DNA from: Eoetvoesiella caeni | Lineage (GTDB): Bacteria > Pseudomonadota > Gammaproteobacteria > Burkholderiales > Burkholderiaceae_B | Length of the DNA stretch: 64,000 nucleotides | Assembly (NCBI RefSeq): GCF_003315175.1 | Contig: NZ_QNRQ01000005.1 | Span: 124,001-188,000, forward strand | Direction of reading: 5' to 3' | Shown: positions 45,230 through 55,701 of the stretch, piece by piece | Layout: every line of letters begins with the position of its first letter | Position numbering within the stretch: position 1 is the first letter of the stretch | Notes under the pieces: generated by a model | Seen by the model: the letters and a program-made list of their open reading frames with translations, nothing else | What the model was told of the DNA's origin: nothing | Databases searched by the model: none | Program-made: the position numbers and the translations under genes

Positions 45230-46036
45230 ATGGCGCAACCGCAAACCATCACCACTCGCCTGGTTCCTGTCCGGGTACAAGAGCGGGCGCTGGACATCGA
45301 ATGCCAGTTCATTTCGCCTGAAAAAACAGACGCTGACCTGCTGATCTTTCTGCACGAAGGACTGGGTTCCGTCAGCTTATGGAAAGACTGGCCGGCGCAG
45401 GTTTGTGCCGCCGCCGGTTGCCGCGGCCTGGTGTTTTCGCGCTACGGCTACGGAGCCAGCACGCCCAGGCCCTACGACGAAAAATGGCCGGTAAGCTATA
45501 TGCATACGCAGGCACAGGAGGCCTTGCCCGCGCTGCTCAAGGCTTTGGGCATGGAACACGAAAAGCCCATATTGTTCGGGCACAGCGACGGCGGCTCGAT
45601 TGCCTTGCTGTATGCGGCCATGTATCCCGACAACGTCAAGGCCATTGCCGTTGCCGCACCGCACATCTTTATTGAAGACCTGACCATTGCCAGCATCGAA
45701 GGCGCGCGCCAGGCCTATCTGACGACAGATTTGCCGCAAAAATTCAAGCGCTATCACCAGGACCCCGATGCCACTTTCTGGGCCTGGAACGATATCTGGC
45801 TGAACCCGCAATTCCGGGCCTGGAATATCGAGTCGTTCGTTGCCAAGATTCGCTGCCCCATACTGGCGATTCAAGGCCGCGACGACGAATACGGCACACT
45901 GGATCAAATCCAAGGGATTAAACGGATTGCCACGCAAACCAAGCTCTGTATCATTGACGACTGCCGCCATTCGCCGCACAAAGATCAACCGCAAGCTACA
46001 ACCAACGCGGTAACCGATTTTATCAAAAGCTTATAA
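45230..46036 (+). CDS. Alpha/beta hydrolase of the box cluster
   Basis: 268 residues. The nucleophile elbow GHSDGGSIALLYA has Ser at GHSDG; the catalytic Asp is probably in QGRDDEYG and the His in CRHSPHKDQP. Oxyanion region LHEGLGSVSLWKDWP. No signal peptide, so cytoplasmic. It lies 5 nt after the benzoate-CoA ligase gene and 73 nt before the transporter. Homologues in box operons are presumed esterases or thioesterases, for instance releasing aromatic acids from esters or recycling CoA; the substrate is unknown. Confidence 0.85.
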   Translation: MAQPQTITTRLVPVRVQERALDIECQFISPEKTDADLLIFLHEGLGSVSLWKDWPAQVCAAAGCRGLVFSRYGYGASTPRPYDEKWPVSYMHTQAQEALPALLKALGMEHEKPILFGHSDGGSIALLYAAMYPDNVKAIAVAAPHIFIEDLTIASIEGARQAYLTTDLPQKFKRYHQDPDATFWAWNDIWLNPQFRAWNIESFVAKIRCPILAIQGRDDEYGTLDQIQGIKRIATQTKLCIIDDCRHSPHKDQPQATTNAVTDFIKSL

Positions 46037-46109
46037 AATCTAAGCAACTTCGCGTTCACGCGTTACTTTCAGCACCAGCAGTTCATTCCAGAAAACCAAG
46101 GAGAGACAG

Positions 46110-47267
46110 ATGAAACATGTATTTACTCGCACCGCGCTCGCTACTGCGCTTGTTCTGGCGGCCGGCACAGCCGCGGCCACGGTGAAAGTCGGCTTCATGC
46201 TGCCCTATAGCGGCACTTATGCGGCACTGGGCGAAGCCATCGAAAATGGCTTCAAGCTGTATGTCAAGGAACAAGGCGGCAAGCTGGCCGGCCAGGATCT
46301 CGAATACTTCAAGGTCGACGACGAATCCAATCCTTCCAAAGGTCCGGACAACGCCAACCGCCTGATCAAGCGCGACCAAGTCGACATTCTGGTCGGCACC
46401 GTGCACTCGGGCGTTGCCATGGCCCTGGCCAAGGCAGCCAAAGATTCCGACACCACGCTCATCATCCCGAACGCCGGCGCCGATGCCATTACCGGCCCGC
46501 TGTGCAGCAAGAATATTTTCCGCAGCTCGTTCTCGAACTGGCAGCCGGGCTTCGCCATGGGCGGAGTCGCCGCCAAGAAAGGCTACAAGACAGCGGTTAC
46601 CATTTCCTGGAACTACGCCGCAGGCAAAGAGTCCACCGACGGCTTCAAAGAGTCTTTTGAAAAGAACGGCGGCAAGGTCATCAAGCACCTGACCCTGCCC
46701 TTCCCGAACGTTGAATTCCAGCCGCTGCTGACCGAAATCGCAGCCCTCAAGCCCGACACCGTCTATACCTTCTTTGCCGGCGGCGGCGCGGTCAAGTTCG
46801 TGCAAGACTACTACGCATCGGGCCTGCGCAAGACCGTGCCCTTGCTGGGCAGCGGCTTCCTGACCGACGGTACGCTGGAAGCGCAGGGCGAATCGGCCCA
46901 AGGCCTGCTCACCACGCTGCATTACGCCGACGGCCTGAACACCAAGCGCGACAATGATTTCCGCGCCCACTATGCCGAAAGCTATCCCAAGATGCCGCCA
47001 GACGTCTACGCCGTTCAAGGCTACGACGCGGCGCAAATCCTGGCTGCAGGCCTCAATGCCGTCAAGGGCGACGTCAGCAAGAAGGACGCCATGCGCGCTG
47101 CCATGGGCGGCGCCACCATCGACAGCCCGCGCGGCACGTTCAAGCTGTCCAAGGCCGGCAATCCCATTCAGGATTTCTACCTGCGTGAAGTCAAGGGCAA
47201 CCAGAACGTTTCCATCGGCATCGCCGTCAAAGACCTGGCCGACCCCGCCCGCGGCTGCAAGCTGTAA
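46110..47267 (+). CDS. ABC transporter periplasmic substrate-binding protein (branched-chain amino acid type, probable benzoate)
   Basis: 385 residues. Signal peptide MKHVFTRTALATALVLAAGTAAA, cleaved near residue 23. The mature protein starts TVKVGFMLPYSGTYAALG, a Leu/Ile/Val-type periplasmic binding fold found in many aromatic-acid transporters, with VGTVHSGVAMAL, SSFSNWQPGFAMG and DVYAVQGYDAAQILAAGL. The position after boxD, benzoate-CoA ligase and the hydrolase, and before matching permease and ATPase genes, suggests benzoate or a related aromatic acid as ligand. Confidence 0.92.
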   Translation: MKHVFTRTALATALVLAAGTAAATVKVGFMLPYSGTYAALGEAIENGFKLYVKEQGGKLAGQDLEYFKVDDESNPSKGPDNANRLIKRDQVDILVGTVHSGVAMALAKAAKDSDTTLIIPNAGADAITGPLCSKNIFRSSFSNWQPGFAMGGVAAKKGYKTAVTISWNYAAGKESTDGFKESFEKNGGKVIKHLTLPFPNVEFQPLLTEIAALKPDTVYTFFAGGGAVKFVQDYYASGLRKTVPLLGSGFLTDGTLEAQGESAQGLLTTLHYADGLNTKRDNDFRAHYAESYPKMPPDVYAVQGYDAAQILAAGLNAVKGDVSKKDAMRAAMGGATIDSPRGTFKLSKAGNPIQDFYLREVKGNQNVSIGIAVKDLADPARGCKL

Positions 47268-47288
47268 ACCGCTACTGAAGGACGCATT

Positions 47289-48170
47289 GTGGACCCGATC
47301 ATTTTCCTGATCCAGTGCCTTAACGCCGTGCAATACGGGTTGCTGTTATTCCTGGTTGCCAGCGGGTTGACGCTCATTTTCGGCATCATGGGCATTATCA
47401 ATCTGGCACATGGCAGTTTTTACATGATCGGGGCCTATATGGCCTTCGCTCTGCAACCTCTGGTCGCCCAGTATCTGGGCGGGGGGTTTGTCGTAACGGT
47501 CCTGGCCTGCATCGTCCTGGCGACGGTGCTGGGCTATTTCCTTGAATGGGTTTTCTACAGTTTTCTCTATACCCGCGAACACCTGCAGCAGGTGCTCATG
47601 ACCTACGGGCTTATCCTGGTGTTCGAAGAACTGCGCAGCATCATCATCGGCAACGACGTGCACGGCGTCGCCGCGCCCGCCTGGCTGGCCGGTTCCATTC
47701 CGCTTAGCGACGTCATGACCTATCCGGTCTATCGCCTGTTCATCTCGGCTGTGTGCCTGTTGGTGGCCGGGCTGTTGTATTGGGTGCTAAGCCGCACCCG
47801 CCTGGGCATGATGATACGCGCCGGTGCCAGCAACCGCGAAATGATCAGTTCGCTGGGCATCGACATCAACCGCCTGTTCCGCATCGTGTTCGCCATCGGC
47901 GTCGCCCTGGCCGCCTTGGCCGGCGCCATTGCCGCCCCGGTTTCATCGGTCTATCCCGGCATGGGCAATGCCGTGCTCATTATCTGTTTTGTCGTCGTGG
48001 TGATCGGCGGCATCGGCTCCATCAAGGGCGCATTCCTGGCCTCGATGCTGGTCGGCTTCGTCGACACGTTCGGGCAAATATTCTTTCCCGCCGCGGCGGG
48101 GGTGATGGTCTACGTGCTCATGGCCGTCATACTACTATTCAAGCCCGAAGGGCTCTTCAAGCAAGGCTAA
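47289..48170 (+). CDS. ABC transporter permease, LivH type
   Basis: 293 residues from a GTG start with AAGGA 6 nt upstream. About eight membrane helices. The family segment LIFGIMGIINLAHGSFYMIGAY is near residue 35, and the coupling region TRLGMMIRAGASNREMISSLG is near residue 175. Forms the inner-membrane channel with the LivM-type partner that starts 3 nt after its stop. Confidence 0.94.
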   Translation: MDPIIFLIQCLNAVQYGLLLFLVASGLTLIFGIMGIINLAHGSFYMIGAYMAFALQPLVAQYLGGGFVVTVLACIVLATVLGYFLEWVFYSFLYTREHLQQVLMTYGLILVFEELRSIIIGNDVHGVAAPAWLAGSIPLSDVMTYPVYRLFISAVCLLVAGLLYWVLSRTRLGMMIRAGASNREMISSLGIDINRLFRIVFAIGVALAALAGAIAAPVSSVYPGMGNAVLIICFVVVVIGGIGSIKGAFLASMLVGFVDTFGQIFFPAAAGVMVYVLMAVILLFKPEGLFKQG

Positions 48171-48173
48171 CGT

Positions 48174-49178
48174 ATGCGATTCTCTCTACGCGCTGCACTT
48201 CTGCTGGCGCTGGTGTGCCTGGTCGCGCTGATACCCATGGCCGCCAGCGACTACTACATCAGCCTGGTCATCAAGATGATGATCTATTCGCTCTTCGCCC
48301 TTAGCCTGCAATTGCTGGTGGGCGGCACCGGCCTGGTCAGCCTGGGGCATGCGGCGTTCTTCGGCATTGCCGCCTACACGGTCACGCTGATCTCGCCCGA
48401 GTCGGGCGCAGGCAATTTCTTCTTCCTGCTGCCCGCCGCCATCGTCGCGGCCATGATCTACGCCGCCGTCACCGGCGCGCTGTGCCTGCGCACCAAGGGC
48501 ATCTACTTCATCATGGTCACGCTGGCCTTTGCCCAGATGGCGTACTACGTCTTTCACGACACCAAGCTGGGCGGCGGCACCGACGGCATCTATATGTACT
48601 TCCGCCCCGAATGGCGCGTGGGCGATACCGTCCTGCTCAATATCGACACGCCCTACGCCTTTTATTTGTTCACGCTGGCCCTTCTGCTGTTGACCTGGGG
48701 CTTCCTGGCCCTGCTCATGCGTTCGCGGTTCGGCGCCGCGCTCACCGGCATACGCGTCAACGAACAGCGCATGCGCGCCGCGGGCTATTCCACCTTCCGC
48801 TACAAGCTGGCGGCCTACATCATCGCAGGCGGGCTGGGCGGCATCGCGGGCGTGCTGTATGCGGTCAAGGACGGCTACGTCAATCCCGAACTGCTGGCCT
48901 GGGAACAATCGGGCCTGGTGCTGCTGATGGTCATCCTGGGCGGCACCGGCCCGCTGTGGGGCGCCATCATCGGCGCCATTGCGCTGACGCTGCTGCAAGA
49001 AGCCTTTCAGTCCCAGGCTTTGCTGGGCGACATCGCCACGCACTGGCATTTAACCTTCGGCCTGGCCATTATTGCGCTGGTCGCCATATTGCCCAAGGGG
49101 CTGACCGGCATTCCCGATCAATGGCGCGCACGCCGCAGCAAACCGACGGCGTCTTCAACGGCCACGGCCGGGCACTAG
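48174..49178 (+). CDS. ABC transporter permease, LivM type
   Basis: 334 residues with about nine or ten helices. Seen: GGTGLVSLGHAAFFGIAAY near residue 45, the coupling loop SRFGAALTGIRVNEQRMRAAGY and the C-terminal VAILPKGLTGI. It starts 3 nt after the LivH-type gene and is followed by the LivG-type ATPase after 9 nt. Confidence 0.94.
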   Translation: MRFSLRAALLLALVCLVALIPMAASDYYISLVIKMMIYSLFALSLQLLVGGTGLVSLGHAAFFGIAAYTVTLISPESGAGNFFFLLPAAIVAAMIYAAVTGALCLRTKGIYFIMVTLAFAQMAYYVFHDTKLGGGTDGIYMYFRPEWRVGDTVLLNIDTPYAFYLFTLALLLLTWGFLALLMRSRFGAALTGIRVNEQRMRAAGYSTFRYKLAAYIIAGGLGGIAGVLYAVKDGYVNPELLAWEQSGLVLLMVILGGTGPLWGAIIGAIALTLLQEAFQSQALLGDIATHWHLTFGLAIIALVAILPKGLTGIPDQWRARRSKPTASSTATAGH

Positions 49179-49187
49179 GCGGCAACC

Positions 49188-49930
49188 ATGAGTCAAATAC
49201 TTTTATCCGCGAAAAACATCACCCGCCGCTTCGGCGGCCTGACCGCCATCGACGATGTCTCCATCGACCTGCCCCTGGGCGCGGTGCATGCGGTCATCGG
49301 CACCAATGGCGCCGGCAAGTCCACGCTGGTCAGCATTTTGTCGGGCGAGCTTGCGCCCAACGAAGGCACCATCTTCATGAAACAGGCCAATATCACGGCC
49401 TGGCCCCAGCCCCGGCGCGCCCGCGCAGGCCTTGGGCGCAGCTATCAGCGCACCACCATTTTCCCCAGCCTGACCGTGCACGAAAACTGCCGCCTGGCGG
49501 CCCAGGCCAATCACCAGAAGTTCTGGAGCTGGACTGCCTCGACACACTGCAAGTTCAGCAACGAAGCGGCCGACCGCGCCTTGTCGCTGGCCGGGCTGGA
49601 AGCGCATAGCGGCCGCATTGCCGGCCTGCTTTCGCACGGCGGCAAGCGCCAGCTGGAAATTGCCATGGGCCTGGCCACCCACCCCACCGTGCTGCTGCTG
49701 GACGAGCCGCTGGCCGGCATGGGGCCCGAAGAGACCGAACGCATGCTGGCCCTGCTGGCTTCGCTCAAGTCCGACCTGGCCATCTTGCTGGTCGAGCACG
49801 ACATGGATGCCGTTTTCAAGATTTCAGACATCATTACCGTGATGGTTAACGGCGCCGTCATCGCACACGGCAGCCCCGACATCATCCGCAACGATCCCCA
49901 AGTCCAAATAGCCTATCTCGGAGAAGACGA

Positions 49931-49934
<4 letters not shown>
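49188..49934 (+). CDS. ABC transporter ATP-binding protein, LivG type
   Basis: 248 residues. Walker A GTNGAGKSTL (near residue 38), Q-loop around LGRSYQRTTIFPSLTV, signature SHGGKRQLEIAMGLA (first positions SHGGK rather than the usual SGG), Walker B LLLDEPLAGMGPEE, and switch His in LVEHDMDAVF. The stop overlaps the LivF-type start by 4 nt (ATGA). Confidence 0.94.
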
Positions 49935-50641
<707 letters not shown>

Positions 50642-50720
50642 AGAGGAAAGGCCCCCACGCTGCGACGCTAGGCGTCTTGCTGTCCACCTCGCGGCTTGCA
50701 AGCCGCTCCGATTCGACAGG

Positions 50721-50750
50721 CATAGGGCAGTCCGCAGGGACTGCCCTATG
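50721..50750 (+). terminator. Strong 13-bp hairpin after livF
   Basis: CATAGGGCAGTCC pairs perfectly with GGACTGCCCTATG around GCAG. No T run follows directly. It lies between the convergent livF-type gene and sua5, at the left edge of the hairpin-repeat region. Confidence 0.6.
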
Positions 50751-50757
50751 TCCGGTC

Positions 50758-50872
50758 TCATCCCCCGAGGGGGCGCCTTTCGCCTTGGGGCGGCCCGGCG
50801 GCGAAAGATGGCCCCCACACTTCACCGCTGCGCGGTTTGGTGCCCCCCCGAGGGGGTGTTTTTTCACGCTCA
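50758..50872 (+). repeat. Diverged copies of a GC-rich hairpin repeat
   Basis: Two hairpins CCCCC-GA-GGGGG type (near 50762 and 50845), each followed by a T-rich run, and a GCCTTGGGGCGGCCCGGCGG segment between them. The same unit occurs as an 81 bp tandem at 57666-57813. It reaches the 3' end of sua5, and the second hairpin with six T residues could serve as a plus-strand terminator. Confidence 0.7.
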
Positions 50873-51904
50873 AAGAAAAGCGGCGGCGGCGCGGCCAATG
50901 CGGTCGTTCACCGCCAGCCAAGCTGCGCCCTGCGGCGGTTGCTCAAGCAAAATGCAGTTGTAGCCGCCCCGATCCAGCCGGCGCAACAAGGCGTAAAGTT
51001 CACTGGCATAGACCTTGGGGTCGCTGGCTGCCGCTACCCAATCCACGCCCTCCACCACAGGCAAACCGGCCACATTGAAAAGCACGGCGGCAACGCGTTG
51101 CCCAGCCCTGGCGGCCTGTTCGGCCTGTCCAAGCAGTTGCTCGCGCGCCAACAACAGTAATGGAGTACGCGGCGCATAATGCGCTTTCAACGAGCCCGAT
51201 ACTCGCGGCGCGGCGGCATCGGCACCCGCAATTTCCATGCCCAGCACCTGGGCAAGCTGAACCGCTGATACATGTCCGGGCCGCAACAGCACGGGCCCGA
51301 CGCCCTGTTCCAGGCGCGATAGATCCAGAATCGTCGATTCGATGCCCACCTCGGACTGCCCACCCTCCAGTACCTGCAACTCGTCGCCGAGCAGCTCGGG
51401 AAACTCGGCGCGCACATGTTCGGCCCGAGTCGGCGACACCTGGCCGAACTTATTGGCCGAAGGGGCCGCGACCCCACCCTGCCCGTTGGGCTTGCGGCGG
51501 GCAAACTCGCGCAGCAGCGCTTGCGCCACCGGATGCGAAGGGCAACGCAGGCCTATGCTGTCCTGGCCGCCACTGACCGCGCTTGGAATATGCGCGGCAC
51601 GCGGCAATATCAAAGTAAGCGGGCCCGGCCAAAAAGCATCGATAAGCAGGCGGGCCTGCGGCGGGACCGAGCGCACCCAGTAGCCGATATCGGCTTGCGG
51701 CGCCAAATGCACAATGACCGGATGATTCGATGGACGGCCCTTGGCCGCATAAATACGCTCGATCGCTTGCGGGTTCTCGGCATCGCCGCCCAGGCCATAG
51801 ACGGTTTCAGTGGGAAACGCGACCAGGCCGCCGGCAATAAGGCGGCCCGCAGCCCGCTCTATTTCCGCCGCGCTGGCTGCATCGTCTTGTAGGGAGTTTC
51901 CCAT
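50870..51904 (-). CDS. L-threonylcarbamoyladenylate synthase, Sua5 type
   Basis: 344 residues, the two-domain Sua5 form rather than the short TsaC. It makes threonylcarbamoyl-AMP from Thr, bicarbonate and ATP for t6A37 in tRNA. The YrdC domain (1-205) has GLVAFPTETVYGLGGDA, KGRPSNHPVIVHL, FWPGPLTLIL and APSANKFGQVSPT. A linker GSLKAHYAPRTPLLLL leads to the C-terminal Sua5 domain (about 235-344). It follows purK by 3 nt. tcdA, acting later in the same modification, is at 27870. Confidence 0.95.
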   Translation of the reverse strand: MGNSLQDDAASAAEIERAAGRLIAGGLVAFPTETVYGLGGDAENPQAIERIYAAKGRPSNHPVIVHLAPQADIGYWVRSVPPQARLLIDAFWPGPLTLILPRAAHIPSAVSGGQDSIGLRCPSHPVAQALLREFARRKPNGQGGVAAPSANKFGQVSPTRAEHVRAEFPELLGDELQVLEGGQSEVGIESTILDLSRLEQGVGPVLLRPGHVSAVQLAQVLGMEIAGADAAAPRVSGSLKAHYAPRTPLLLLAREQLLGQAEQAARAGQRVAAVLFNVAGLPVVEGVDWVAAASDPKVYASELYALLRRLDRGGYNCILLEQPPQGAAWLAVNDRIGRAAAAFL

Positions 51905-51907
51905 GCC

Positions 51908-53086
51908 TTAAAACCGGATGCCCAGAATATGCGCAACGCGAGCCGCGGCTTCGCGGGCTTGGTCGAGCGTGCCGCCCAGTACATTGACATGGCCCATTTT
52001 GCGGCCCCGCCGCGCTTCGGCCTTGCCGTATAAATGCAGCTTGGCATTGGGGACCGCCAGCAAGGCCGCCCAGTCGGGCTCGCGTTGCATGCCAGCCTCA
52101 TCGAACCAGACATCGCCAAGAATGTTCAGCATGACGCAGGAACACAGATTGGCCGTACTGCCCAACGGCAGCCCCGCCATGGCCCGCGCCTGTTGTTCGA
52201 ACTGGCTGCTGACGCAGGCGTTCAGGGTGTAATGGCCGCTATTGTGAGGGCGCGGCGCGATCTCGTTGACGACCAGGCTGCCGTCTTGCAACACGAAGAA
52301 CTCAACGCACAAGACGCCGCAGTAGCCCAGGCCTTGGGCGATTTTCATCGCGGCCTCGAAAGCCTGCTCATACAGCGCCTGTTGCGTTTCGACAGTTTGC
52401 TGCGGCACCGTGGAAACGGCCAGAATACCGTCCCTGTGCTCGTTGAGGGCAGGTGCATACGCCACGCACGAACCGTCAAGCCCGCGCGCCATGACAACGG
52501 AAATTTCGAAATCCAGCGGCATCAGGGCTTCGAGCACACAGTCCGTATTCTTGAACTCGGCAAAGGCCTGTGCCGCTTCCTCGCGCGTGGCCACCCTGGC
52601 TTGCCCCTTGCCGTCGTAACCCATGCGAGCGACTTTAAGAATGCCTGGGAACAAGGTATTGGGTACGGCGGCCAAGTCGGCTGCGCTGCACACAGGCGCA
52701 TGCGGCGCCACCGGCACGCCCAAGCCCTGGATGAAGGCTTTTTCGCTAAGGCGATCCTGCACAATGGCAACGGCCTCCGCCGCCGGACAAACACGGCTGT
52801 TCAGCGCCAGCCTTTCAAGGCTGGCCGCCGGCACATTCTCGAACTCTGTCGTAACAGCCTGGCACAAGGCGGACAGGCGGTCAAGCGCACCTACGTCATC
52901 GTAGCCGGCCTGAATATGCAAGTCGGCGGCCACTCCGGCCGGGCACGGTGCCGCGGGATCGAGCACGGCCACTTTGTACCCCAGACTTTGCGCCGCATGG
53001 CAAAACATACGCCCCAACTGCCCGCCGCCGACGATGCCCAGCCAATTGCCCGGCACAATCGAAAAAGAGCTGGCAAGTCTATTCAT
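51908..53086 (-). CDS. purK: 5-(carboxyamino)imidazole ribonucleotide synthase
   Basis: 392 residues from ATG 53086 (MNRLASSFSIVPG); in-frame ATG 53104 is less likely as it lacks a Shine-Dalgarno. ATP-grasp enzyme that makes N5-CAIR from AIR, ATP and bicarbonate, the substrate of PurE. Seen: GIVGGGQLGRMFCHAAQSLG (N-terminal), YDGKGQARV (ATP loop), CVEFFVLQDGSLVVNEIAPRPHNSGHYTLNAC. Downstream of purE and directly before sua5. Confidence 0.95.
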   Translation of the reverse strand: MNRLASSFSIVPGNWLGIVGGGQLGRMFCHAAQSLGYKVAVLDPAAPCPAGVAADLHIQAGYDDVGALDRLSALCQAVTTEFENVPAASLERLALNSRVCPAAEAVAIVQDRLSEKAFIQGLGVPVAPHAPVCSAADLAAVPNTLFPGILKVARMGYDGKGQARVATREEAAQAFAEFKNTDCVLEALMPLDFEISVVMARGLDGSCVAYAPALNEHRDGILAVSTVPQQTVETQQALYEQAFEAAMKIAQGLGYCGVLCVEFFVLQDGSLVVNEIAPRPHNSGHYTLNACVSSQFEQQARAMAGLPLGSTANLCSCVMLNILGDVWFDEAGMQREPDWAALLAVPNAKLHLYGKAEARRGRKMGHVNVLGGTLDQAREAAARVAHILGIRF

Positions 53087-53147
53087 AACTAATCCGGAAA
53101 ACATTCAGTAAAGAGAACAAGCGGGCAGCACGCCCCACCGACCAACG

Positions 53148-53672
53148 TCAAAGCGGGACGCGAGGAGGCACTTCCATGGCGCGCGCTGCCTCGGTTTGCC
53201 GGGCGCGAAAGGCTTCGAGCTTGCCGCGCAAAGCCGCGTCGGTTGTGGCCAGGCACGCAATGACGTGCAAGGCGGCGTTGGCCGCGCCGGCCTCGCCGAT
53301 GGCGAAGGTGGCAACCGGCACGCCCTTGGGCATCTGCACAATGGAAAGCAGGGAGTCTTCGCCGCGCAGATACTTGGAGGGCACGGGCACGCCGAAGACC
53401 GGAACCGGCGTAAGCGCCGCCATCATGCCCGGCAGATGCGCCGCGCCGCCTGCGCCCGCAATAATGGCCCGCAGGCCGCGCCCGGCAGCCGCCGCGCCGT
53501 AATCGGCCATGTCCTGCGGCATGCGATGCGCGGAAATAACGCGCAGCTCGTGCGCCACGCCGAAGTCTTCGAGCATGGCGGCTGCATTCTTCATGATGTC
53601 CCAGTCGCTGGACGAACCCATGATGATTCCTACCATGGGAGACGCTGCGGCTTGTGTGTCTGTGGCTGCCAT
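53148..53672 (-). CDS. purE: N5-CAIR mutase PurE
   Basis: 174 residues. Rearranges N5-CAIR to CAIR. Seen: [31 protein letters not shown] (active-site His) and [16 protein letters not shown]. An N-terminal leader of about 12 residues precedes the conserved core; MVGIIMGS might be an alternative start. It lies 8 nt after purC. Confidence 0.95.
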   Translation of the reverse strand: MAATDTQAAASPMVGIIMGSSSDWDIMKNAAAMLEDFGVAHELRVISAHRMPQDMADYGAAAAGRGLRAIIAGAGGAAHLPGMMAALTPVPVFGVPVPSKYLRGEDSLLSIVQMPKGVPVATFAIGEAGAANAALHVIACLATTDAALRGKLEAFRARQTEAARAMEVPPRVPL

Positions 53673-53680
53673 GCTGCCTC

Positions 53681-54559
53681 CTACGCGGTCAAGCGTGTCA
53701 GGGCTTCGCGGTACTTTGCCGCGGTTTTCTCCAGCACGTCGGCCGGCAGGCGGGGCGCGGGAGGTGTCTTGGCCCAGTCCTGGGTTTCGAGCCAGTCGCG
53801 CACGAATTGCTTGTCGAACGATGGGGGGCTGATGCCTTCGGCGTAGCCGGAGGCGGGCCAGAAGCGCGAGGAGTCCGGCGTCAGGACCTCGTCCATAAGA
53901 TGCAAGCGTCCCTGGTCGTCAAGCCCGAATTCGAACTTGGTGTCGGCAATGATAATGCCCTTGGTCGCCGCAAACGCGGCGGCTTCGGAATATAGCTGTA
54001 GCGTAATGCGGCGTATTTCTTCGGCCATGTCCTGGCCCACTTCGGCCACTACATGGGCAAAGTCCACGTTTTCATCATGGGAGCCGAGTTCGGCCTTGGC
54101 GGCCGGCGTGAAGATGGGTTCGGGCAGGCGGCTGGCCTGTTTCAGGCCGGCTGGCAGCGCTATGCCGCACACCGAACCTGTGGCCTGGTAGTCTTTCCAG
54201 CCAGAACCAATAAGATAGCCGCGCGCCACGGCCTCGACCATGATGGGCTTGAGACGCTTGACTACCACTGCCCTGCCCACCACCTGTTCGCGCTCGTTGG
54301 CAGCGACGACATCGCACGGGTCGATGCCCGTGGAGTGGTTGGGCAGCACATGGGCCAGCCTTTTCAGCCAGAACTCGGTAAGTTCCGTAAGCACCTGGCC
54401 CTTGCCGGGAATGGGATCGTCCAAAATGACGTCGAAAGCCGAAATACGGTCGGAGGCCACGATAAGCAGTTTGTCGTCGCCCACGGCATACATATCGCGA
54501 ACCTTGCCTCGACCCAGCAGCGGCAGAGACGTAATGCTTGATTGATGCAAGGCCTGCAT
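53681..54559 (-). CDS. purC: SAICAR synthase
   Basis: 292 residues. ATP-dependent condensation of CAIR with aspartate. Seen: [25 protein letters not shown], the catalytic [37 protein letters not shown] and [12 protein letters not shown]. The ATG follows the fba stop with zero spacing (TAAATG), so translation is probably coupled. Confidence 0.96.
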   Translation of the reverse strand: MQALHQSSITSLPLLGRGKVRDMYAVGDDKLLIVASDRISAFDVILDDPIPGKGQVLTELTEFWLKRLAHVLPNHSTGIDPCDVVAANEREQVVGRAVVVKRLKPIMVEAVARGYLIGSGWKDYQATGSVCGIALPAGLKQASRLPEPIFTPAAKAELGSHDENVDFAHVVAEVGQDMAEEIRRITLQLYSEAAAFAATKGIIIADTKFEFGLDDQGRLHLMDEVLTPDSSRFWPASGYAEGISPPSFDKQFVRDWLETQDWAKTPPAPRLPADVLEKTAAKYREALTRLTA

Positions 54560-55624
54560 TTACTGCACCACCTGGGCCAGCTTGCCTGCGGCATAACGCT
54601 GCGCCATTTCGTCCAGGGGAATAGCCTTGATCTTGCTGGCGTTGCCGGCCGTGCCGAACTGCTCGTAGCGCTGCTTGCAGATTTCCTTGGCTGCCAGGCG
54701 AGCCGGCTTGAGGTATTCGCGCGGGTCGAACTTGGAGGGGTTTTCGGCCATGAAGCGGCGGATGGCGCCGGTCATTGCCAGGCGGATATCGGTATCGATA
54801 TTGACCTTGCGCACACCGAACTTGATGGCTTCCTGGATTTCTTCGACAGGTACGCCGTAGGTTTCTTTCATGTCGCCGCCGAACTGGCGGATTTCAGCCA
54901 GCAAGTCTTGCGGCACGCTGGAGCTGCCGTGCATGACCAGGTGGGTATTGGGCAAGCGCTGGTGGATTTCCTTGATGCGGGAAATCGACAGGATGTCGCC
55001 GGTGGGCTTGCGCGAGAACTTGTATGCGCCGTGGCTGGTGCCGATGGCGATGGCCAGGGCATCAAGCTGAGTCTGGCGCACGAAGTCGGCGGCCTGTTCT
55101 GGGTCGGTAAGCAATTGCTCCATAGTGAGCTTGCCGTCGGCGCCATGGCCGTCTTCTTTGTCGCCCTGCATGGTTTCAAGCGAGCCCAGGCAGCCCAGTT
55201 CGCCCTCTACCGTAACGCCCACTTTGTGCGCCATTTGCACCACGCGGCGGGTGACATCCAGGTTGTATTCGTACTCGGCAATGGACTTGCCGTCTTCCTT
55301 GAGCGAGCCGTCCATCATGACGCTGGAAAAACCCAGGTCGATGGCGCCCTGGCAAATGGCGGGCGACTGGCCGTGGTCTTGGTGCATGACCACGGGCAGG
55401 TTTGGATAGGTGTCGACAGCAGCCTGGATAAGCAGCTTCAGAAAGCCTTCACCGGCGTATTTGCGGGCGCCGGCCGAAGCCTGCATGATGACCGGACTAT
55501 CGGTTTCGGCAGCCGCTTCCATGATGGCCTGAACCTGTTCCAGGTTGTTGACGTTAAAAGCGGGAATACCATAACCATTTTCGGCTGCATGATCGAGCAA
55601 CTGACGCATGGAAACTAGGGCCAT
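54560..55624 (-). CDS. fba: Fructose-bisphosphate aldolase, class II
   Basis: 354 residues, of the CbbA-like class II group common in betaproteobacteria. Zinc-dependent cleavage of FBP to GAP and DHAP, or the reverse in gluconeogenesis. Seen: [27 protein letters not shown], zinc ligand His in [22 protein letters not shown] (zinc-binding Glu), GTSHGAYKF and [11 protein letters not shown] (His ligands), [14 protein letters not shown]. Its stop touches the purC start. Confidence 0.96.
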   Translation of the reverse strand: MALVSMRQLLDHAAENGYGIPAFNVNNLEQVQAIMEAAAETDSPVIMQASAGARKYAGEGFLKLLIQAAVDTYPNLPVVMHQDHGQSPAICQGAIDLGFSSVMMDGSLKEDGKSIAEYEYNLDVTRRVVQMAHKVGVTVEGELGCLGSLETMQGDKEDGHGADGKLTMEQLLTDPEQAADFVRQTQLDALAIAIGTSHGAYKFSRKPTGDILSISRIKEIHQRLPNTHLVMHGSSSVPQDLLAEIRQFGGDMKETYGVPVEEIQEAIKFGVRKVNIDTDIRLAMTGAIRRFMAENPSKFDPREYLKPARLAAKEICKQRYEQFGTAGNASKIKAIPLDEMAQRYAAGKLAQVVQ

Positions 55625-55701
55625 GAAAAGACTCCTGGAATCAATTAATAAGGGATTAGCGCCATTTTACCCGAATGCGCAACGGGGCTTGTGCCGCGCG
55701 A

